DNA of 64,000 bases, taken from positions 1-64,000 of the forward strand of contig NZ_CALXSK010000016.1 in assembly GCF_944391105.1 (NCBI RefSeq). Direction: 5' to 3'. The notes below the pieces were generated by a model that saw only the letters and a list, made by a program, of their open reading frames with translations, did no database searches and had not been told where the DNA came from. The stretch comes from an uncultured Victivallis sp. (lineage in GTDB: Bacteria > Verrucomicrobiota > Lentisphaeria > Victivallales > Victivallaceae). The translations under genes were made by a program, and so were the position numbers. Shown here piece after piece: positions 18,756 to 27,706 of this stretch. The number at the start of each line of letters is the position of its first letter. Position 1 is the first letter of the stretch.

Positions 18756-20024
18756 TCACGGCAGAAACACGGCTCGTCCCCAATTCCTTCCTCCATGCAG
18801 AACCTGAAACCAGGTTTCGTCCGGAGAGACTTCGTAAGAGAACGGCCGTCCCGTGAGTGGATCGATCCACGCCTCCTTCTCCAGATTCACGGCGGAAAGT
18901 TCCGCAAGAGTCTGCGGCAGACGCATTTCCGCATTCCGGTACTTCAATACGGCAAGTTTCACAAGTTCGCACTGAAGCTGCGTATAGATCCCGGCCCCGT
19001 TCCGGTGCAGCGTCCAGAAGGGTCGGCAGAAATTCCGGACAAACGGCGACGCGTCCCCGGTCTCCCGCCTCAATTTTCGGAGAGAGTCCGAAAACGTGCT
19101 GTAATTTCGGAAGTCGCAGTAACGACTTGAGAGAGCCTCCGCAATCAGAAAGATCCGATCCGCCTGCACCCAGCGGTTGTACGGCAGACGCTCAAGCTGA
19201 CGAAAATAGTCATCGTATCGATCGATCCGCCAGGAGATCCGGGCGTCTCCGGCAGAGAAATTCCGGTACAGCGCGAGACACTCCCCGCCGAGCGCGCACC
19301 GGAACGAATCGCCCAGCCTCGTCTGAAGGGTCTGAATCTGTGCAGTGAGCTGATCGACTTCCCGCGCCGTCAGCTTGAAGGTGTTGATGTAACAGCCGAA
19401 AACCTCCACCTGCCAGATCGTCAGAGCGATGTTGAAGTCCGACACGCCCTGCAGACTGGTCGGCAGAGAGCTCACCGTCAGGAAGTATTCGCTCTCTTCC
19501 AGAATCCGCCAGGCCTGCGCCCGATTCCGCTCCAGAACCGCCACAGCCATCCGGTCGCTGTAAAGAGAGAGGATTTTCCGAATGCTCCGCGACTGCTCCG
19601 ACTGCTCCGGCGAAAGGATGGCCTGCACGCCCCCCTTCTGCTCGTAGAACGTCTGCAGTTCCCGGATCACATCCGCATTCTTCCCGAGAAGTTCACGCGT
19701 GTTTTTCTGCGCCTCCGGATTGTTCAGAAAACCGGAAAGCGGCCCGGCGGAAGGCATATCATAGCCGGGATCTTCGGGGGGACCGACAAGACGCCGCCCG
19801 ATGCGGAAAAGAGAATTCGAAGTGTCGCGTTTCATTTGAAGAGCGGCGATGTTCCGGTCGGCGAATTCGGCGGAATCCTCCACTGCGGTAAGGCGGAGCA
19901 GCGAACTCCGCGCACTCCCGAAACCGAAATCGGCCGACTCAAACCAGTATCCCGCAGCGATGACAAAGGCGATACCGGCTGCCGCAGCGCAGACGACCGC
20001 AATCCGAATCGATCTCTCTTTCAT
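18756..20024 (-). CDS. N-terminally membrane-anchored protein of unknown function
   Basis: The start at 20024 follows AGGGGAGGGGG. A single membrane helix (VVCAAAAGIAFVIAAGYWF) is followed by about 390 mostly helical residues. The C-terminus reads RNAEMRLPQTLAELSAVNL...WIDPLTGRPFSYEV, a Pro-Leu-Thr-Leu-Ala-Glu-Leu plus DPxTGxPFxYE pattern found at the end of many PVC-superphylum envelope proteins related to type II secretion pseudopilins. No pilin signal is present at the N-terminus. It sits 219 bases behind the Ehr-like operon on the same strand, probably with its own promoter. Function is unknown. Confidence 0.7.
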   Translation of the reverse strand: MKERSIRIAVVCAAAAGIAFVIAAGYWFESADFGFGSARSSLLRLTAVEDSAEFADRNIAALQMKRDTSNSLFRIGRRLVGPPEDPGYDMPSAGPLSGFLNNPEAQKNTRELLGKNADVIRELQTFYEQKGGVQAILSPEQSEQSRSIRKILSLYSDRMAVAVLERNRAQAWRILEESEYFLTVSSLPTSLQGVSDFNIALTIWQVEVFGCYINTFKLTAREVDQLTAQIQTLQTRLGDSFRCALGGECLALYRNFSAGDARISWRIDRYDDYFRQLERLPYNRWVQADRIFLIAEALSSRYCDFRNYSTFSDSLRKLRRETGDASPFVRNFCRPFWTLHRNGAGIYTQLQCELVKLAVLKYRNAEMRLPQTLAELSAVNLEKEAWIDPLTGRPFSYEVSPDETWFQVLHGGRNWGRAVFLP

Positions 20025-20243
20025 CGTTCCCCCTCCCCTGGCACGTGTTGCCGTTTCATTAATATTATGAACAACACGCCGCGAAAAGTCAAGAGGAGAA
20101 AAAAATCGAATGGAATTTCTGAAAAATTCCGGGCGGAAACGAAACGCCCTCCCCCGCAGCCCGGCCCGCGGCAAAACCGGCAGGAGATTGAACGACCCCG
20201 GAATGCCGTCCTGCGCCTCCCACCTCTTTCTCCTCCGTTTTCT

Positions 20244-21011
20244 TCAGCGGCGTCCCATCAGCCGGAGCATTCCCTCCAGAAGCGTCGCGGGATGCGGAGG
20301 ACAGCCGGGAACATAAAGATCGGGCTTGAGGATTTCCTCAACCCCGCCCATGCACTCGGGGCTGCCGGCATAAAGGCCGCCGGAAATCGCACACGCCCCG
20401 GAAGCGATCACCCAGACCGGACGGGGGGCGGCATCATACGTTTTTTTCAATGCGACGAGCATGTTGCAACTGACCGGCCCGGTGACGAGGATGCAGTCCG
20501 CATGGCGCGGGGACGCGACAATCTGAATGCCGAATCTCCCCATGTCCCACGCCAGAGTCCCCAGCACATTGAAATCGAGCTCACACGCGCCGCATCCTCC
20601 TGCGGACACCTGCCGAATTTTAAGCGAATGTCCACAGAACCGGAGAAATTCGCGATTCGTCGGTCTCTCCGGGATGTACGGTTCGCCGCCGGAGCGGACA
20701 ACCAGCGCACCGCGCGACACCGCGGCCATCCGGTACTCCTGAGAAAACGCGATCGCCCCGGCGGGACAGATCTCCGCGCACGCACCGCAGAACAGACATT
20801 TTCCCGTATCGATTTCAAGTTCTCCCTCCCGCTTTCGCGAGACGGCTCCGGTCGGGCAGCTCTCCGGGCGCGTGCACGCGCCGCATCCGGTGCACCGCGA
20901 GGCATCCAGCACGGGACGCCCCGCGAACCGCCCGGGCAGCGCCGGCGGCGCATCGGGAAATTTCCCGGTTCGAAATCCCTGTTCCAAACGACCCTTCAGC
21001 GCTTTCAACAT
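20244..21011 (-). CDS. Ehr/hydrogenase-4-like small subunit fused to a ferredoxin domain
   Basis: The protein has 255 residues. Residues 30-100 form a ferredoxin domain with two cluster motifs: C40-x2-C-x2-C-x5-C52, whose last gap is unusually long, and C72-x2-C-x2-C-x3-C82. Residues 120-255 are the NuoB/HyfI-type small subunit with cysteines 140, 143, 207 and 237 (GGCGACELD, ASGACAISGG, VPGCPPHP), enough for the proximal 4Fe-4S cluster. It therefore combines the roles of HyfH/HycF and HyfI/HycG. It is the last gene of the operon, 20 bases after the large subunit. It would pass electrons from reduced ferredoxin to the complex at the cytoplasmic face of the membrane. Confidence 0.9.
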   Translation of the reverse strand: MLKALKGRLEQGFRTGKFPDAPPALPGRFAGRPVLDASRCTGCGACTRPESCPTGAVSRKREGELEIDTGKCLFCGACAEICPAGAIAFSQEYRMAAVSRGALVVRSGGEPYIPERPTNREFLRFCGHSLKIRQVSAGGCGACELDFNVLGTLAWDMGRFGIQIVASPRHADCILVTGPVSCNMLVALKKTYDAAPRPVWVIASGACAISGGLYAGSPECMGGVEEILKPDLYVPGCPPHPATLLEGMLRLMGRR

Positions 21012-21031
21012 AATGACACCCTGCCTCCCCG

Positions 21032-22516
21032 TCAGAGATCGTGTCCGCAGTAGGACAGATTGAAACTTTTGTTGCAGATCGGAAAATTCGAGATCTCTTC
21101 TCCACGCATCGCCATGGCGAGCATCTCCCAGTTACGCAGCGAAGGATCGATGATCCGGTACGCCCGGAAACGGCCGTCTCCGCCAGTCAACGCCACGTGA
21201 ACATGTTCCCCGCGCCACCCCTCGACCGCACTCACGGCAATCGAGTCCGCGGCCGGGGCAATTCTCCGGTCGCGAGGAACCGCAATTACCGGAAGCCATT
21301 CGCTTCCAGACAGAACCGCCTCCAGAAAACGGTGGGAAAAATCCACCTCGCGGAGACGGACCCGAGCCCGCGCAAGCACATCTCCGGCCTCTTCCGTCAC
21401 GCATCCGCATTCGGCATAAGGAGCGTATTCGCCCCATCCGAAATCGCACCTTGCGTCCCGGGCGACCCCGGACGCCCTCGCGGCCGGACCGACCGCGCCC
21501 AGGTGCAGAGCCGTCTCTCTTGAAACCCGCCCGGTGTTCTCCAGGCGGTCAAGCACCGTCGGGGAATCGAAGAAGAGTTTCAACGCCGCATCAAGATCGC
21601 GTTTGACCCGGCGCATCCGTTCCAGAATCCGATTCGCTCCGGCTCTGTCCAGGCCGAACCGCGTTCCGCCGGGAATCACGAAACCGCGCCCGAACCGGTT
21701 GCCGCAGAGTTCCGCGGTCAAATTCAAATACTCACCGCGAATCCGGCCGCAGAACGACGCCGTCGGCAGGAACGCCACATCGCCCGCCAGCGCCCCGAGG
21801 TCTCCGACATGATTGGCAATGCGCTCGAGCTCAAGCGCGACGGCCCGCAAGGTGACCGCCCCGGGAGACACTTCCAGCCCGGCCAGAGCTTCGATCAGGC
21901 GGGAACAAACTGTGGCCGCGGCAATCGAACTCGATCCGTCGGCGGTCTCCATCAGCGGAAGCGTTTTCCCATCCGGTCCGCCGGAAAGCATGGATTCGAT
22001 CCCGCGGTGCTGATACCCGAGAGATATCTCCAGCGAATGAACGGTTTCCCCCACACATTCAAACCGGAAGTGTCCGGGTTCGATCACACCGGCATGCACC
22101 GGACCGACCGCAACATCGTGCACCGCCGCTCCGCCCATGGCCAGAAAATCCCCGCCGTTCTCATCCCCCCGCAGACGGCGCACCGGCTGCAGATAGGGAT
22201 GTCCGTCGGGAACGACACCGTCCCGTTCGGCAATCAATCGCTCAAACTTCTGAAGCGCAACGATTTCTCCGCTCAATGCGGGATAATGTCCATCAACCTC
22301 GGCCGAGCCGAGTTCAAATCCCCGCGTCGCAGGATCCGCCGCCACGGCGACCAGGCGGAACCTCGCTCCTTCCGGAATCGCGAAAAAAGCCGCGATTCGC
22401 CGCTGCGGCTCTTCTGAACAGGTCAGAAGCCAGCTTTTGAAATCCGTCCACTCAAACTTCGGTACTTCGCGCCACGGCGCCGCCATGCCGTTTCCCAGTT
22501 TCATCGGCCGCATCAT
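21032..22516 (-). CDS. Ehr-type large subunit, NiFe-site cysteines absent
   Basis: This 494-residue protein joins a NuoC-like N-domain and a NuoD/HyfG-like domain (FECVGETVHSLEISLGYQHRGIE). Hydrogenases carry CxxC after this point and a second CxxC at the C-terminus. Here the first is replaced by ETADGSSSI (Asp193 and Ser196 at the cysteine places), and the C-terminus reads ICNKSFNLSYCGHDL without CxxC. It therefore cannot bind NiFe in the normal way. This matches energy-converting hydrogenase-related (Ehr) complexes. ATGATG overlaps the upstream TGA, with GGAG eight bases before. There is no endopeptidase-type C-terminal extension after the last motif. Confidence 0.88.
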   Translation of the reverse strand: MMRPMKLGNGMAAPWREVPKFEWTDFKSWLLTCSEEPQRRIAAFFAIPEGARFRLVAVAADPATRGFELGSAEVDGHYPALSGEIVALQKFERLIAERDGVVPDGHPYLQPVRRLRGDENGGDFLAMGGAAVHDVAVGPVHAGVIEPGHFRFECVGETVHSLEISLGYQHRGIESMLSGGPDGKTLPLMETADGSSSIAAATVCSRLIEALAGLEVSPGAVTLRAVALELERIANHVGDLGALAGDVAFLPTASFCGRIRGEYLNLTAELCGNRFGRGFVIPGGTRFGLDRAGANRILERMRRVKRDLDAALKLFFDSPTVLDRLENTGRVSRETALHLGAVGPAARASGVARDARCDFGWGEYAPYAECGCVTEEAGDVLARARVRLREVDFSHRFLEAVLSGSEWLPVIAVPRDRRIAPAADSIAVSAVEGWRGEHVHVALTGGDGRFRAYRIIDPSLRNWEMLAMAMRGEEISNFPICNKSFNLSYCGHDL

Positions 22517-23940
22517 TGAAAATTCTCCATGAAAATCCAGGTGAACCAGCCACCCCACACCAACAGCAGAACGGCAAGCATTCCGGGGAGCCAGGCGAGT
22601 TTCTCCGCCGCATACGCGGCCTCGCGGGACTCCCCGCTTTCCGGTGCCGCCCGTCCCCCGACCATCCGGAAGACGATCACCGACATCCCGCAGAATACCG
22701 CGAAAAGCAGGATCAGAATCGCCCCACCGAGCCACCAGCCGGCCCTTCTGACGAGAAGCAGTTCCGTCACGAACAGCGGCGACGGCGGCGTCCCGCAGAT
22801 CAGAAACAGCCCGGCCACCCAGAGCCACGCCGTTCGCGGCATGCGTTCAAACAATCCACTGATCTTCTCCACGCGACGCGTTCCGCAGGCCATGAGAATA
22901 TTGCCGGCAATCAGAAACAGCATCATCTTGGTCAGGGAGTGAACCCCCATGTGAACCAGGCCGATCACCTCCTCGCCGAGGCCGAAGAAAATCGCCAGCA
23001 GCCCCATGTGCTCCACACTCGAATAGGCGAGCATCCGCTTGTAGTCCCCCTGACGGATGATGAACAACGCCGCCACCGCCAGCGACAACACCCCGAAAGT
23101 CACCAGATATCCATTGCAAAATCCCCGCAGCTCTGCCGGCGCCACCCCGAGCACCCGCACAATCCCCAGAAACGAACAGTTCAACAGCGCTCCGGAAAGC
23201 AGCACCGACACCATCGACGGCGCCTCACTGTGCGCATCCGGCAGCCAGGTGTGAAACGGCGCAAGCCCCATCTTGAGTCCGTATCCGGCGAAACAGAAGA
23301 TGAACGCCGCCTTGAACCATGCGGGATTGACCGTATTGAATCCAGATCCGAGCACGGCAAATCCGAGGCCCGGCGCCACCCCCTCCGGAGGCCGGATCGC
23401 GACACCGAGCATCAGCGTTCCGAACAGCGCCAGACCGATCCCCACCGAACAGATCAGCAGATATTTCCACATCGCCTCCAGCGACCCCGCGGAGCGGTGG
23501 AAACAGATCAGCGGAGCACTCGCCAGCGTCGTCGCCTCAACCGCCACCCAGAGCAGACCGAAATTTCGCGAGAGCGCCACAAGCGTCATCGTGCTCAGAA
23601 AACAGGGAAGAATCGCACAGAACAGATTTTCGCGCATCAGCGAACGCCCGTCCCCGCCTCCTTCGAACCGCCTCGCCATCGGCAGCCAGAAAAACGCATG
23701 AACCGACACGCACAAAAACAGAACCGAAGTGATCGACACCACCCACAACCCGAGAGAATCGACCCCGAGATATCCGCTGTCGACCGGTCCGTCCAGACGG
23801 TACAGCGCAATCACGCATGCCGCATGCAGCAGAGCGGCAAGCAGCAGCAGAACACGGGCCGCGAGCGAACTGCGTCTCCCCGCGAACAGAATCACCGGCG
23901 TCGTCAGCGCCGGAAGAAGAATCGGAAACCAGAGTGTCAT
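22513..23940 (-). CDS. Proton-conducting membrane subunit, HyfF/NuoN-like
   Basis: The protein has 475 residues and about 13-14 membrane helices. The antiporter-type proton-pumping signature is present: FKAAFIFCFAGYGLKMGLAPFHTWLPDAHSEAPS with the conserved Lys and His, followed by LAYSSVEHMGLLAIFFGLG and HSLTKMMLFLIAGNI. These are the Complex_I/Mrp antiporter features. It starts inside the stop region of the HyfE-like gene (ATGA overlap) and ends overlapping the large subunit. The short length and HyfE neighbour fit HyfF rather than NuoL. Confidence 0.9.
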   Translation of the reverse strand: MTLWFPILLPALTTPVILFAGRRSSLAARVLLLLAALLHAACVIALYRLDGPVDSGYLGVDSLGLWVVSITSVLFLCVSVHAFFWLPMARRFEGGGDGRSLMRENLFCAILPCFLSTMTLVALSRNFGLLWVAVEATTLASAPLICFHRSAGSLEAMWKYLLICSVGIGLALFGTLMLGVAIRPPEGVAPGLGFAVLGSGFNTVNPAWFKAAFIFCFAGYGLKMGLAPFHTWLPDAHSEAPSMVSVLLSGALLNCSFLGIVRVLGVAPAELRGFCNGYLVTFGVLSLAVAALFIIRQGDYKRMLAYSSVEHMGLLAIFFGLGEEVIGLVHMGVHSLTKMMLFLIAGNILMACGTRRVEKISGLFERMPRTAWLWVAGLFLICGTPPSPLFVTELLLVRRAGWWLGGAILILLFAVFCGMSVIVFRMVGGRAAPESGESREAAYAAEKLAWLPGMLAVLLLVWGGWFTWIFMENFQ

Positions 23941-24641
23941 TTTCTCTCTCCCGCATGGATCGGACTCTCTGCACCGGCCTCGTCCGGCGCGGACCAGTCG
24001 CCGAGACGGTTGAGTTTATCCGCGTCAATGTGTTCGAACTCCCGGTTGATCTGGAAGAGCGCAATGCCCATCACAAAAACCAGAACAAACACATCCAGCA
24101 GAATTCCGAGCTCGACCACCAGCCCGTATTCGATCATCATCCCGGTGCCGAACAGCGTGATGCCGTTTTCAAAAATCAGAAACCCGATCGCCTGCGTGAT
24201 CGCCTTGCGCCGCGCCGTCACCATGAAAAGCCCCGTCAGCATCGTCGAGAACGCCACCGGCATCGCGAGTCTCAGGCCGGCCTCCCCGGGCGGCGGCAGC
24301 TGCGCCCCCACCCAGAACGAGATTCCCGTCAGCGCCAGAACCGTCACCACCGAAAGCGAATAACCGACAAACGGTTCAAGTTCACGCCGCACACGAGCCT
24401 GCCGCATCGCCAGAATCAGCAGCAGCGGAAGCGCCACCCCCTTGATCCCGATGTTGAGAAGCGCAACCCAGATCTGTTCCGGATGAACCTCGCTCCATGC
24501 ACGAACCACCAGTGGAAGGATTCCCAGAAGAATCCCCTGCACCGCCACAATCCGGATGCAGTGCAGCAGGCGGCTCGACGCCGCCAGCATGAGATCCGTC
24601 AGCAGAAACGCAGCGAGGATCGCCTCACACCACGCCGTCAT
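23937..24641 (-). CDS. HyfE-like membrane subunit
   Basis: The protein has 234 residues and six to seven membrane helices. The C-terminal part contains FLIFENGITLFGTGMMIEYGLVVELGILLDVFVLVFVMGI, with the buried Glu residues of HyfE/NuoK-like subunits. It overlaps both neighbours by four bases (ATGA), so the membrane subunits are probably co-translated. The soluble tail ends in ...EFEHIDADKLNRLGDW, again as in HyfE. It would form part of the ion-translocation path. Confidence 0.85.
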   Translation of the reverse strand: MTAWCEAILAAFLLTDLMLAASSRLLHCIRIVAVQGILLGILPLVVRAWSEVHPEQIWVALLNIGIKGVALPLLLILAMRQARVRRELEPFVGYSLSVVTVLALTGISFWVGAQLPPPGEAGLRLAMPVAFSTMLTGLFMVTARRKAITQAIGFLIFENGITLFGTGMMIEYGLVVELGILLDVFVLVFVMGIALFQINREFEHIDADKLNRLGDWSAPDEAGAESPIHAGERK

Positions 24642-25561
24642 TGAACACCTCCTTCAAAAACCAGCCGGAAAAAAATTCCGAGCAACGCCACCGCCAGCGC
24701 CCCCACAAGCATCCAGGGAACCTTTAGAAAACGGTAACGCGCCATACTCGACTCCACCGCACCGACCACCGCGGCAGTCACCAGAACCCCGGCCGTGCAC
24801 CCGATCATCCCGAGCCAGCCGCCGCTGATGTTCCACGGCAGGATCAGCATCATCAGAACCGTCGCGAACATCCAAAACTTGAGCGATGCGCCGTAGAGAA
24901 CCAACGCAAGATCCGGGCCGGCGTAATCCAGAATCATCGCTTCATGAATCATCGTAAGTTCGAGATGCGTCTCGGGGTCGTCGAACGGGACGCGGCAGTT
25001 TTCCGCCAGCAGAACGACAAAAAACGCCGCCGCCGCCAGCAACAGAGAAACCGCATGGGCACTCCACCACTCCCCACCGCCCGCGGCGGGAAGCATCGAA
25101 AAACCGGCATTTCCCGTGAACACTGCGACAAAACCGATCACACCGAAAATCGCCCCTTCGGTCAATGCGGAAAACTGCATTTCCCGCGAAGAGCCCATCC
25201 CTTCAAAACTCGATCCCGTGTCAAGCGCCCCCAGCACCGTCGCAAAACGCGCCGTACCCAGCAGATAGAAGAACAGCACCGCGTCTCCGCCGAACCCCAG
25301 CGGAGACCGCACCAGCCCGTGCGGCAGCAGCGCCGCCGCCAGCAGCAGACTGCCCAGCGAAACGGAAGGCGCAAGCTGCAGAAACCCGCCGGCCGTAGCG
25401 CTGAACACCCCTTCTTTGCGCAGAAGTTTCGCCAGGTCGACGTAGAGCTGGAACAACGACGGACCGCGACGCCCCGCGAAGAAGGCCTTGACCTTATTCA
25501 CGATCCCCGGCAGCAGCGGCGCCAGCACCAGCGACAGTGCGAACGAAATCATCCAGATCAT
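24638..25561 (-). CDS. NuoH/HyfC-like membrane subunit
   Basis: The product has 307 residues. I start at 25561 (MIWMISFALS) because GGAGGT lies six bases upstream; an alternative start at 25579 overlaps the preceding stop. The NuoH/HyfC family hallmarks are FFAGRRGPSLFQLYVDLAKLLRK near the N-terminus, which forms the quinone-cavity loop in complex I, and ENCRVPFDDPETHLELTMIHEAM in the middle. About eight membrane helices are predicted. It anchors the peripheral arm to the membrane arm. Confidence 0.9.
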   Translation of the reverse strand: MIWMISFALSLVLAPLLPGIVNKVKAFFAGRRGPSLFQLYVDLAKLLRKEGVFSATAGGFLQLAPSVSLGSLLLAAALLPHGLVRSPLGFGGDAVLFFYLLGTARFATVLGALDTGSSFEGMGSSREMQFSALTEGAIFGVIGFVAVFTGNAGFSMLPAAGGGEWWSAHAVSLLLAAAAFFVVLLAENCRVPFDDPETHLELTMIHEAMILDYAGPDLALVLYGASLKFWMFATVLMMLILPWNISGGWLGMIGCTAGVLVTAAVVGAVESSMARYRFLKVPWMLVGALAVALLGIFFRLVFEGGVQ

Positions 25562-25575
25562 GACCGCACCTCCAT

Positions 25576-27473
25576 TCATCGTCCCAATCCTCCTTCCATC
25601 CCGGCCGGAGAAACGAACGCCCACAGCAGCATCGCAAGCAGCGTAAGAACCATCACCAGAATGTACCAGTGCAGAGAACCGGATTGCAGAACGTGGATCT
25701 TCTGCGCCGCCTCCGACAGAATCCGGCATACCGGCTGCCAGAGGAAACGCATTCCGCCATCCTCGACCCGCTCCTCGAACGACGCGGTCTCAGGGAAATC
25801 CCCATCCGGTTTCTGGATCGCAATCCGCGGCCGCAGCACTCCGGCAAAAAAGTCCGTGAGCGGCTGTGAAAACGCGGTACCGGTGTACTCCATCCGGGCC
25901 GACGGACTGTGGTAACCGCAATCCCAGGTCGGCGCCACCCGGCTGTGCCGACCGCGCGGAAGCAGCCGGAAACGCAGCGCCAGAAGTCCCGCCGTCAGCA
26001 AGGTGAGAGTCCCCGAAAAACCACCGATCCGCCGCAGAACACCGACACACTCGCTCATCGCGGCGCTCTCTCCTCCCCCGAACCGTTCCGGCAATCCAGA
26101 TTCGATCACAAGGGGCGCAGCCGCGACGAGAAGCAGACTCAGCGCCAGGAGTCCTCCCGCCGCCCATTTCATCGGGACGGTCACCTCGTGTGCCGCCGCG
26201 GCCTCCTTCGAACGCGGTTCTCCGAGAAACACCGCACCGACGGCTTTGGCATAAGCGGCTGCGGCAACCCCTCCCGTCAGCGCCAGAACGACCAGCGCCG
26301 CGAGCGATATGGCGAAAACGCCGTAATGATCCGCGGCCGCCAGTCCGGACAGCGCCGCCAGATAAATCAGAAATTCGCTCAGAAAACCGGCGAAAGGCGG
26401 CAGCCCGCTCAAACCGGCGGCGTTCATTGCAAATACGAACCCCGTGAACGGTGCACGCCGGAGCAATCCGCCCATCCGGTCCATTTCAAGCGTCCCCTCC
26501 GCCTTCAGAACCGAACCCGCACCGAGAAAAACTCCTCCCTTGAGCAGCGAGTGAATGAGCATATGCAGAAAAGCACCCGCAAACCCGAACAGCGACATGA
26601 CGGCATTTCCACCGGCCTCACCGAGAAATCCGAATCCGAATCCGACTGCAATCACCCCCATATTTTCGATGCTGGAATATGCGAGCAGTTTCTTCAGGTT
26701 GGTCTGACCGAGGGCAAACAGCATTCCGCCGAACGCTCCCGTCATCCCCGTGACGAGCAGAGTCCAGCCATAAAGCGCCTGCAGCTGTTGCGAAGTCGTG
26801 CAGAAAGTGAGCAGACCGTAAAATCCGAGCTGAATCATCGCCCCGGACATCAGCGCGGAAACCGGCGCCGGCGCTGCCGGGTGCGCCTCCGGCAGCCAGA
26901 TGTGCAGGAGCGGGAAACCGATCTTGAGCCCGAATCCGATCATACCGAGAACAAAAACCGTTTCCGGAGTTCCGCCCAGAAAAAACATCGCAATCAGCAC
27001 GGCCGCCCCTGCGTGACAGGCCGCGATATAGATCCATGCCGCGCGAAGAACTTCACGCGATTCGCGGTCGAATGCGACCAGGGCGAAACTCGCAAGCCCC
27101 ATGATTTCCCACATCACCAGAAAGGGGAACGGACTCTCCGCCAGCGTCACGCCGTACATTGCGGCCACCGTGAGATTGTAAAATCCCCAGTACGTTCCGG
27201 CGCGTGTTTCTCCGTGTCCCCTGAGGTAACCGGGCGAATGAACCGCACCGGCGGCGGCCAGCACCAGGATCGGAAGTTGAAAGAAAATGACGAAACCGCC
27301 GTTCAGCGCGGCGCCGCGGCAGATCAGGCCGCAGAGAGCGGCCAGCACTCCGACCCAGATTGCCGCACATCCGGCCACAGTGGCGGCCCGGGTCTGCGGG
27401 CGAGCAGAAATGCGGCAGCCGCCCCGGCGCCCCACACTCCTGCCGCCACTCCATCGATACACGAAATCGACAC
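25576..27473 (-). CDS. HyfB/NuoL-like proton-pumping subunit, possible N-terminal frameshift
   Basis: About 630 residues with roughly 15 membrane helices. It carries the antiporter motifs VMWEIMGLASFALVAFD, FGLKIGFPLLHIWLPEAHP and LAYSSIENMGVIAVG, plus a long C-terminal amphipathic region ending in a helix, as in HyfB. The uninterrupted frame begins at a GTG at 27462 but then lacks the first membrane helix. A GTG at 27473, with AAGGTG upstream, opens a different frame reading GVAAGVWGAGAAAAFLLARR, a good first helix. It would join the main frame by one shift near 27381-27405. I therefore extend the gene to 27473 and flag a likely one-base lesion or error. First gene of the Ehr-like operon. 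Confidence 0.82.
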
Positions 27474-27530
27474 GATGACACCTTATGTTCTGGTTACGTT
27501 GACGTATCCTGATAAAAAAATAAGGCGTAT

Positions 27531-27559
27531 AATATACACGATGGTCCGGCCTTGTGCAA
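27531..27559 (-). promoter_or_regulatory. Sigma70-type promoter for the Ehr-like operon
   Basis: On the minus strand TTGCAC (27559-27554) is followed after 17 bases by TATATT (27536-27531). The -10 lies inside the small palindrome GTATAATATAC. The remaining bases to 27706 hold the end of the previous operon and no gene. Confidence 0.55.
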
Positions 27560-27706
27560 ATGCCTCACAACCTGTTCGGACGAAATTCCCGCTGTTCTGC
27601 GGACGAACCGGCACGATCCATGACGCGTCCGGAGCCGGTTCGGAGGTGTTTCAACGTTCCTATGCCGCGAAAACGCCCCCCTTCCCCGATCAGAAAAGTC
27701 GGCTCT

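Noticed and set aside
20244..27473. Calling the operon a functional NiFe hydrogenase
   Set aside because: The large subunit lacks both CxxC motifs required for the NiFe site, and no maturation gene is present in the window.
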